Shown piece after piece: positions 1 through 5,510 of a stretch of 15,197 bases of DNA. The notes beneath the pieces are model-generated. The model ran no database searches, was not told the DNA's origin, and saw only the letters and a list, made by a program, of their open reading frames with translations. Position numbers and translations under genes: made by a program. Each line of letters opens with the position of its first letter. The stretch's first letter is position 1. Location: positions 1-15,197 of the forward strand of contig JAOPZO010000334.1 in the NCBI GenBank assembly GCA_025964065.1. The letters are read 5' to 3'. The DNA is from Solirubrobacterales bacterium (GTDB taxonomy: Bacteria; Actinomycetota; Thermoleophilia; Solirubrobacterales; Solirubrobacteraceae).

Positions 1-2
1 TG

Positions 3-377
3 CAGAACCTCATCTCGAACGGCCTCCGGTTCAGGCGTGAGGGCGTTCCCCCGATGGTCCGCCTCTCCGGGACCGTGGACGGCGACGAGGCGGTCCTCGA
101 GGTGCAGGACAACGGCATCGGCTTCGAGGCGCGCCATGCGGAGCGGATCTTCGAGCTCTTCGAGCGGCTGCACCCGCGCGGCGTCTACGCCGGAACGGGC
201 ATGGGCCTCGCCCTCTGCCGCCGCATCGTCGAGCGCCACGACGGTTCGATCACCGCACGGAGCACCCCGGGAGCGGGCTCGACGTTCATCATCCGGCTCC
301 CCATGGATCCCAGGAGCGACGACACGACCGCCGCGATCGCCGAAGCGGCGGGGACGGACGACCATGCGGCGCGCTGA
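3..377 (+). CDS. Sensor histidine kinase, C-terminal ATPase part (5' end outside window)
   Basis: This is the last 124 residues of a histidine kinase that begins before the window, readable from base 3. It covers most of the HATPase_c domain, which binds ATP to phosphorylate the kinase's own histidine. Visible motifs are the N box (NLISNGLRF, fragment residues 2-10), the G1 box DNGIG (36-40), the F box IFELF (49-53) and the G2 box GTGMGL (64-69). The histidine-bearing dimerisation domain and any sensor domain lie upstream, so the stimulus is unknown. The last 14 bases overlap the next gene, a response regulator that is its likely partner. The tail after the ATPase fold is short and low in complexity. 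The family call is firm; the specific function is not. Confidence 0.93.
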   Translation, partial: QNLISNGLRFRREGVPPMVRLSGTVDGDEAVLEVQDNGIGFEARHAERIFELFERLHPRGVYAGTGMGLALCRRIVERHDGSITARSTPGAGSTFIIRLPMDPRSDDTTAAIAEAAGTDDHAAR

Positions 378-825
378 CTCCGCCGTCCCCACGGTCCTGC
401 TCGCGGACGACGACGCGGACGACCGCGAGCTCGCCCGGGAGGCGATGGCCCAGGCGTCCGTGGCCGGTGAGCTGCGATGCGTGGGCGACGGCGAGGAGCT
501 CCTGGAGTACCTCCACCGCCGCGGCCGGTATGTGGCCGACGCCAGCGCACCCACGCCCGGGGTCGTCCTGCTCGACCTCAACATGCCGCTGAAGGGCGGG
601 CGCGAGGTGCTCGCGGAGATGCAGGCCGATCCGGTGCTGCGCCGCATTCCGGTGGTCGTCCTGACGACCTCGAGCAGCGAGGAGGACATCGCCGCCGCCT
701 ACGATCTCGGTGCGAGCTCGTACGTGACGAAGCCCGTGAGCTTCGGTGGCCTGGTCGAGGTGATGCGCGACTTCTCGCGCTGGTGGCTGCAGCGCGTGGA
801 GCTCCCCGCTCCCGCCTCAACCTGA
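364..825 (+). CDS. Single-domain response regulator (Rcp1/CheY-like)
   Basis: This 153-aa protein is a lone receiver domain with no output domain. It has the acidic pocket D15-D17, the phosphoacceptor Asp71 (in LLDLNMP), the switch Thr101/102 and the conserved Lys123 (VTKP). The long loop between the acidic pocket and Asp71, and the LEYLHRRG segment, resemble the Rcp1 class that pairs with phytochrome-like and other hybrid kinases. ATG 364 was chosen because it gives a normal receiver N-terminus and overlaps the kinase gene by 14 bp, indicating translational coupling. The same frame is open upstream to base 37, but only as antiparallel reading of the kinase. It probably receives phosphate from the upstream kinase and signals by protein contact. 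Its stop overlaps the convergent phosphatase gene by 9 bp. Confidence 0.92.
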   Translation: MRRADSAVPTVLLADDDADDRELAREAMAQASVAGELRCVGDGEELLEYLHRRGRYVADASAPTPGVVLLDLNMPLKGGREVLAEMQADPVLRRIPVVVLTTSSSEEDIAAAYDLGASSYVTKPVSFGGLVEVMRDFSRWWLQRVELPAPAST

Positions 826-2028
826 GCGGCGGCCGCTGATCGCGAGGAGCGCGACGTCGTCGGTCAGCGCGCCCCCGTGACGCTGCTCCACCGCCGTGAT
901 GAGGTCGCGCAGCGACTGCTCGTCCACCGTGGACGTGCGGCCGAGGCCCTCGTCCATGACCGCGACGAGCCCCGGGACGCCGAGCCGGCGGTCCCCGTCG
1001 CCCGACCAGCCCTCGTACAACCCGTCCGTGTAGAGCAGCAGCGTCCAGGCCTCCGGCAGGGCCAACGTCGTCGCGGGCCAGCTCGCCGGAGCGTCCAGCC
1101 CGAGGATCGGCCCGCCGGCGCACTCCTCGACCAGGCGGGCCCGGCCGCCCGCCACGAGGACGGGCGCGGGATGCCCCGCCAGGCGCACGGAGGCGGTCGC
1201 GCGGTCCGCCGCGACCCGCACCTCGACCATCGAGCTGAACACGCCCAAGTGGTCGCGCTCGTGGCCGAGGACCAGGTCGACCGTGCCGAAGAGCCCGGCC
1301 GTCGGCGCGCCGGACAGCACGAGCGTCCGCCAGGCCATCCGGAGCCGGACCCCCAGCGCCGCCTCGTCCGGCCCGTGCCCGCTCACGTCTCCCACCACCG
1401 CGTGCAGGACCCCGTCGGCGGTCTGCACGACGTCGTAGAAGTCGCCCCCGAGAAGCTGCCGCCGCTGCCCGGGGCGGTACGCGGCGACCACGCGCACGGC
1501 GTCGTCGAGGAGGATCGGGGCGGGGAGCAGTCCCCGCTGGAGCCGCGCGTTCTCGGCCTGCGCCATGCGCCCCACCGCCGCTTCCTGCCGCCAGCGCTCG
1601 CTGCTGCGTCGCTCCGTGGCGTACCGGATCGCCCGCACCAGGGTCCCGCCGTCGATGCGCCCCTTCACGAGGTAGTCCTGGGCGCCCGCCGCCACCGCGG
1701 CGGCCCCGCGCAGGTCCTCCTCGGAGTCCCCGGTGAGGACGACGACGGCGAGGTCCGCTGCTTGTGCCAGCAGCCGTTCGAGCGCCTCGAGCCCCACTGC
1801 GTCGGGAAGGTTCAAGTCGAGCAGGACGCAGTGGACCTCGGCGCGCGCGAGGTGCGCCGCTGCCGCCCCCAGGGACGTCACCGCGGTCAGCTCGAACTCC
1901 GGCCAGCCTTCGAGGAGGTCGGCGACGAAGACGGCGTCGTCCTCGTCGTCCTCCACCAGGAGCACGCTGCGAGCGTGCCCGACCGGCGCCTGTCGCCGAA
2001 GCTCGGTCTCGTTCGGCGTGACGTCCAT
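817..2028 (-). CDS. Receiver-PP2C (SpoIIE/RsbU-like) serine phosphatase response regulator
   Basis: This 403-aa protein has an N-terminal receiver domain (about 20-140) with phosphoacceptor Asp71 in LLDLNLPD, acidic residues in VEDDEDD and Lys122. A helical linker (about 140-170) leads to a SpoIIE-type PP2C domain. The metal-binding motifs are GGDFYD (194-199), GDVSGHG (213-219), LYTDGLYE and the terminal TDDVALL. In this class phosphorylation of the receiver usually switches on dephosphorylation of an anti-sigma-factor antagonist, so a partner-switching output is likely, though no such partner lies in the window. ATG 2028 was chosen because the open frame upstream to 2253 reads as Arg/Ser/Gly-rich shadow and overlaps the divergent thioesterase. 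The gene converges on the response regulator, with stops overlapping by 9 bp. Confidence 0.92.
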   Translation of the reverse strand: MDVTPNETELRRQAPVGHARSVLLVEDDEDDAVFVADLLEGWPEFELTAVTSLGAAAAHLARAEVHCVLLDLNLPDAVGLEALERLLAQAADLAVVVLTGDSEEDLRGAAAVAAGAQDYLVKGRIDGGTLVRAIRYATERRSSERWRQEAAVGRMAQAENARLQRGLLPAPILLDDAVRVVAAYRPGQRRQLLGGDFYDVVQTADGVLHAVVGDVSGHGPDEAALGVRLRMAWRTLVLSGAPTAGLFGTVDLVLGHERDHLGVFSSMVEVRVAADRATASVRLAGHPAPVLVAGGRARLVEECAGGPILGLDAPASWPATTLALPEAWTLLLYTDGLYEGWSGDGDRRLGVPGLVAVMDEGLGRTSTVDEQSLRDLITAVEQRHGGALTDDVALLAISGRRSG

Positions 2029-2038
2029 GCGACCCGCA

Positions 2039-2044
2039 ACGCTA
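2039..2044 (-). promoter_or_regulatory. Candidate -10 box (TAGCGT) of the receiver-PP2C gene
   Basis: On the minus strand TAGCGT lies exactly 10 bases before ATG 2028, and no good Shine-Dalgarno sequence lies between. Transcription would start at or next to the ATG, giving a leaderless or nearly leaderless mRNA. No convincing -35 box is visible. Confidence 0.45.
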
Positions 2045-2099
2045 CCCCGGACGGCTCGTCGACCCGTCGATTCCCCGCCACGGCTCCCGCGGCCCCGTC

Positions 2100-2105
2100 T
2101 ACGCT
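2100..2105 (+). promoter_or_regulatory. Candidate -10 box (TACGCT) of the thioesterase gene
   Basis: TACGCT is followed by eight bases and then ATG 2114, again with no room for a normal leader, so a leaderless transcript is likely. It mirrors the -10 box of the divergent phosphatase gene across an 85-bp intergenic region. No clear -35 box is seen. Confidence 0.42.
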
Positions 2106-2113
2106 CCCAACGG

Positions 2114-2524
2114 ATGAGCGCTTCCGACGAGGCCCCGCGGATCGGCCCCGGGCCGTTCGCACGCACGCTCGGCTTCCGGGTCCTCCGGGCGGACGCGGAC
2201 GGCGCGCTCGTCGAGGCCGATCCGGGTCCGGAGCACCTCAACGGCGGCGGCATCGTCCACGGGGGCTACCTGAGCGCGCTCCTCGACAGCACCACGGGCT
2301 GGGCGGTGCACGCCCGCGTCCCGGTCGGGGTCGCGGCACCGCACGTGCAGATCAGCGTGCAGTTCATCCGCCCCGCGCTCGCCGGCACGACGCTGGTGTG
2401 CCGCGGCGCGTGCGTCAGCGCGGGCCGTCGGATCTGCTCCGCCGAGGCCGAGGTCACGCAGGGGGGCCGTGTCATCGCACGGGCGGTCACGAGCCACGCG
2501 GTGCTCGGTGCGGCGCCGGGGTAG
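2114..2524 (+). CDS. PaaI-family hotdog-fold thioesterase
   Basis: This 136-aa protein has the typical length of a single hotdog domain. The signature NGGGIVHGGYLSALLDST (43-60) carries the HGG turn (49-51) and Asp58 at the active-site helix, as in PaaI-like acyl-CoA thioesterases. The second half has the expected beta-sheet pattern (VQISVQFIRPALAGTTL, then AEAEVTQGGRVIARA). It probably hydrolyses an acyl- or aryl-CoA thioester in the cytoplasm; the acyl group cannot be told. ATG 2114 was chosen for its position 8 bp after a TACGCT -10 box. The frame is open further upstream, but only as the antisense of the phosphatase gene. It is divergent from that gene and convergent with the phosphotransferase at 2721. 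Confidence 0.88.
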   Translation: MSASDEAPRIGPGPFARTLGFRVLRADADGALVEADPGPEHLNGGGIVHGGYLSALLDSTTGWAVHARVPVGVAAPHVQISVQFIRPALAGTTLVCRGACVSAGRRICSAEAEVTQGGRVIARAVTSHAVLGAAPG

Positions 2525-2677
2525 GCCGGGCGCCCCGTCCGACGTCCCTGCCGCGGCGTCGACGAGCGCGCCGAGCAGGTGCCGATGCTCGCGGTAGGAG
2601 CCGAAGATCCGCCGCAGCGCGTTCATCGAGGTCCTCGCCTCCTCCTGCAGCAGCCGCGGGATGGTGATTTCCGCGGC
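2525..2677 (-). pseudogene. Probable remnant of a TetR regulator C-terminal domain
   Basis: This intergenic stretch reads on the minus strand as about 50 residues that look like the middle of a TetR ligand-binding domain. The core is RRIFGSYREHRHLLGALVDA. It matches the intact regulator at 12368-13000, which has IFRTYRTHRSTMRLIVEG at the same place, sharing IF, YR, HR and a later V. A TAG stop lies directly upstream in frame. No DNA-binding helix-turn-helix can be read before it, and downstream it runs into the antisense of the thioesterase. It therefore looks like a decayed or truncated gene. It sits just past the phosphotransferase at 2721, matching the TetR-phosphotransferase pairing seen elsewhere in the window. 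The identification rests on a short match. Confidence 0.5.
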
Positions 2678-2720
2678 CTACCTGGAGGACCGCGACATGG
2701 CGCCGTGGCCGACGCGCGGG

Positions 2721-3902
2721 CTAGAAGCCGTCGAGGGACTCCAGGTCGACGACGGCCTGCGAGGTGCGGCGGATGAGCATGCGCACGTGGTCCTCGGGCT
2801 GCAGCTCGGAGAGCTTCCCGACCAGCAGGGTGTAGGTCCAGAAGATGAGCCCGTGGAACTGCTGCTGCCGGTAGGCGAGCCAGGCCTCGTCGAACGTCGG
2901 GGGCGCGCCGCCGGCCTCCCCGAGCTCCTGCAGGTAGAGCGCGAGCAGCTCGCGCTCCCACGCCCGCCGGTCCTCGACCGTGAGGCCGGCGGTGATGGCG
3001 TAGGCGAAGTCGAGCGCCCAGTTGCCCTTGCAGATGCCCTGCCAGTCGTAGAGGTTCAGCGACCCGTCCGGGAGCCGGAACCAGTTCCCGGGGTGGACGT
3101 CCTGGTGCAGGAGAGTCTGCGGCAGCGCGACGTTCGCCCGCATGGACTGCGCGAAGGCCGGCCGGACGTCCTTCGCACGGGCCCTCAGCGCGGCCGGGAT
3201 CTCGTCCTGCGCGAAGCGGAACGCGAAGAGCGCGCCACGGTCCATGCCGGTCTTCGTGTTGAAGGTGTCCTGCCAGGTCTTCGCGTCGACGAGGTCGGTC
3301 CACTCGCGGTCGAGCCGCGGGTCCTGCCAGAGCCCGCCGTGGTAGCGGGCCATCTCCCGGACCATGCTCTCCGCGCCCGGGCGGTCGACGTGCGTGAGCG
3401 CGTTGCCGAACGTCGCCCCGCGCGTCTTCACGATGTCCTCGATGAGCACCATCGACCGGCACGTGCGCGGCTCCCAGCCCCCGAAGTACCCCGCGGGCGC
3501 CCCCAGGTCGAGGTGCTGCCGGATGCGGCTGTAGAAGAGCGCCTCCGCGCCCGCCGCGCCCGTGACGCCGATGAGCGCCCGGTTCACGAAGCTCGGGGTC
3601 GTCTTGGAGTACACGTCGACGGGCAGGCCCGCCGAGGTCCCCGCCGCGTCGTAGGTGACCGTGATCGCCCGGCGGGAGCTCGTCCCGTCGGAGCCCTCGC
3701 CGAAGGCGAACGACGTGACGTGGGCCCCGGGGACGCCGGCGCAGAGCGCTCCGGTGAGCCACTCCGGCGTCAGCTCGTCGATGCGGGCCGGGACCGTCGC
3801 CACGTCGGTGACGGGGCCCCTGGGACGGAGCCGCTCGCCCGCGACGACGGCGCCGACGCGCGCGACGGAGCCGACGAAGCGGAGCTGCTCGGTGACGCCC
3901 AC
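2721..3902 (-). CDS. APH/ecdysteroid-kinase-like phosphotransferase (paralog 1)
   Basis: This 393-aa soluble protein has the protein-kinase-like fold of the APH/choline kinase/EcKinase group, which transfers ATP phosphate to a small-molecule hydroxyl. Likely parts are the N-lobe lysine Lys100 (VYSK), its partner Glu120, the hinge LIEDI (153-157), the catalytic loop HQDVHPGNW (266-274, Asp268 as base, Asn273 as metal ligand) and the metal-binding DWQ (286-288). All key residues appear intact. The GTG start at 3902 follows the TGA of the membrane-protein gene after one base, so the two are translationally coupled, and it is probably the last gene of the liv-like operon. It shares architecture with the genes at 10516 and 13067. 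The substrate is unknown. Aminoglycoside resistance is unlikely given the transporter context. Confidence 0.85.
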   Translation of the reverse strand: MGVTEQLRFVGSVARVGAVVAGERLRPRGPVTDVATVPARIDELTPEWLTGALCAGVPGAHVTSFAFGEGSDGTSSRRAITVTYDAAGTSAGLPVDVYSKTTPSFVNRALIGVTGAAGAEALFYSRIRQHLDLGAPAGYFGGWEPRTCRSMVLIEDIVKTRGATFGNALTHVDRPGAESMVREMARYHGGLWQDPRLDREWTDLVDAKTWQDTFNTKTGMDRGALFAFRFAQDEIPAALRARAKDVRPAFAQSMRANVALPQTLLHQDVHPGNWFRLPDGSLNLYDWQGICKGNWALDFAYAITAGLTVEDRRAWERELLALYLQELGEAGGAPPTFDEAWLAYRQQQFHGLIFWTYTLLVGKLSELQPEDHVRMLIRRTSQAVVDLESLDGF

Positions 3903-3903
3903 C

Positions 3904-4725
3904 TCAGCGCACCGGGACCCGGACGCGGGTGGCCGCGGGCGTGGTGGCCATCGCCGCCGGCCCGGGGGCCGCCTCGGGGACCATCAGCGTCAGGAGCTTC
4001 ACCGTGCAGGCCGTCCCGAGCGGGACGGTGAGCGCGGCGACGTGCAGCAGCAGCGACGACGGGTCCGCGCTCCCGTGACGCAGGGCGAGGTAGATGACGC
4101 CGGAGCCGAAGGCCTCCGCGGCGAACGCGATGGGCGTCAGCGCGAGGAGCGAGAGCTGCCAGCCGCCCTTGAGCAGCGGCACGAGGCGCCAGGCGAGGAT
4201 GCCGCCGATGAGGGCCGACATGGAGTTGACGAAGCCGAGGAACAGCGGGTAACCGAGCACGACCCAGGGCTGCGAGTCCTGGTACTCGTAGACGCCCATG
4301 AGCTGCACGTAGGTGATCTCGGCGACCATCGCGACCCCGACCATCACCCCGTAGAGCTTCCAGATGTTCCTCCGGGTCGGCGTCCTCTTCAGGCTCTGGG
4401 CGATCGCGACCGCCCCGCCGCCGTAGATCGCGAAGTAGGCCGGGACGAGCCAGATCGGCTCGCTCACGCCGTAGGCCGTGAAGAGCGTCCACTGGCCCTG
4501 CGTGGGGAACCAGAGGCCGTAGAGGTGGTCGAACATCGGCTCGAGCAGGCAGGTCAGGGTGCCGGCCGCCAGGAGGATGAGCGGCCAGACCGCCTGCTCC
4601 CTGCGGCACACGCGGATCACGTAGACGAGCGCGACGACGGCCAGCGCGAAGGTCGCGATGACCGACACCCACTGGCCGGTCTCGTTGACGGCGCTGTCGA
4701 TCGCGGGGCTGGTGACTGGGGCCAT
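3904..4725 (-). CDS. Seven-helix membrane protein, possibly AveC-like
   Basis: This 273-aa protein has about seven hydrophobic helices, roughly at 18-40, 46-65, 82-107, 120-143, 150-178, 190-215 and 224-250. It has a short N-terminus and a Pro/Ala-rich C-terminal tail. Conserved-looking polar features are EPMFDHLYGLWFP after helix 2, SEPIWLVPAYFAIYGG in helix 3 and VAEITYVQLMG in helix 4. These resemble the loosely defined spirocyclase AveC-like membrane family common in actinobacteria near lipid, steroid and terpenoid genes. That match is from memory and weak. The gene lies 50 bp after livF and is coupled to the phosphotransferase (TGA, one base, GTG). It could act on or help move the transported compound. 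Treat the function as unknown. Confidence 0.62.
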   Translation of the reverse strand: MAPVTSPAIDSAVNETGQWVSVIATFALAVVALVYVIRVCRREQAVWPLILLAAGTLTCLLEPMFDHLYGLWFPTQGQWTLFTAYGVSEPIWLVPAYFAIYGGGAVAIAQSLKRTPTRRNIWKLYGVMVGVAMVAEITYVQLMGVYEYQDSQPWVVLGYPLFLGFVNSMSALIGGILAWRLVPLLKGGWQLSLLALTPIAFAAEAFGSGVIYLALRHGSADPSSLLLHVAALTVPLGTACTVKLLTLMVPEAAPGPAAMATTPAATRVRVPVR

Positions 4726-4775
4726 TCAGGTGCGCTCCATCGGTTCGGTTCGCGACGCGGGTCGCTCGGACCCTC

Positions 4776-5510
4776 TCACGTGGTGGGCTGCGGGGAAGGG
4801 TGGCTGACGTCGGCGCCCAAGTAGCCCCTGAGGACGGCGTCGCGGTCGAGCTGGTCGGCCGGGCCCGCGAACGTCGTGCGCCCCCGCTCGAGCAGCTGGA
4901 CGCGGTCGGCGAGCTCGAGCGCGCGGTCGACGTACTGCTCCACGAGCAGGAGCGCCACGCCCTCGGCCGCGAGCCCCTTCAGCGCCGCGAAGATGTCGTC
5001 GACGACGCGTGGCGCGAGGCCCATCGAGACCTCGTCCAGCAGCACGCAGGCCGGCTTCGCGAGCCAGCAGCGGGCCAGCGCGAGCATCTGCTGCTGGCCG
5101 CCGGACATCGAGCCCGCGCGCTGGTCCAGGCGCTCCCCGAGGATCGGGAACGCCTCCAGCGCGCGGGTGACGTCCTCGCTCTCGGCCCACGGCGGGACCT
5201 GGAGCCTGAGGTTCTCGCGGACCGTGAGGTCGGCGAAGACGCCGCGGCCCTCGGGCACGAGGCAGAGCCCGCCCTTCGCGCGGCGGAACGGCGCCTGCCT
5301 CGTCGCATCGGCGCCGGCGACGTGGACCGTGCCGAGCTGGGGCTTCAGCAGCCCCGAGGCCATGCGCAGCAGCGTCGTCTTGCCCGCGCCGTTCGGCCCG
5401 ACCAGGGCGAGCACCTCGCCCGGGGCGACCGACAGATCGAGCTCGCGCAGCACCGTCGTCCTGCCGTAGCCCGCGTGGACGCCCCGCAGCTCGAGGACCG
5501 GAGCGCTCAT
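4776..5510 (-). CDS. livF: LivF-like ABC transporter ATPase
   Basis: This 244-aa ATPase of the branched-chain amino-acid (HAAT) importer family energises uptake from the cytoplasmic face. It shows Walker A GPNGAGKTT (38-46), the LivF-specific VPEGRGVFADLTVREN (85-100), signature MSGGQQQ (135-141), Walker B CVLLDE (155-160) and the switch segment LLLVEQ (187-192), where Gln replaces His as is usual in LivF. The start ATG overlaps the stop of the permease-ATPase fusion (ATGA, 5507-5510), showing translational coupling. It would pair with the LivG domain of that fusion to form the ATPase dimer. Liv-type systems in actinobacteria import many things besides amino acids, so the substrate is open. 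Confidence 0.93.
   Translation of the reverse strand: MSAPVLELRGVHAGYGRTTVLRELDLSVAPGEVLALVGPNGAGKTTLLRMASGLLKPQLGTVHVAGADATRQAPFRRAKGGLCLVPEGRGVFADLTVRENLRLQVPPWAESEDVTRALEAFPILGERLDQRAGSMSGGQQQMLALARCWLAKPACVLLDEVSMGLAPRVVDDIFAALKGLAAEGVALLLVEQYVDRALELADRVQLLERGRTTFAGPADQLDRDAVLRGYLGADVSHPSPQPTT

Noticed and set aside
2029..2253. N-terminal extension of the receiver-PP2C protein
   Set aside because: Arg/Ser/Gly-rich sequence overlapping the thioesterase gene, with no support before the receiver fold; a -10 box sits just before ATG 2028.
877..2667. Long plus-strand frame opposite the receiver-PP2C gene
   Set aside because: Shadow frame; the minus strand carries unbroken receiver and PP2C motifs over most of the same span.
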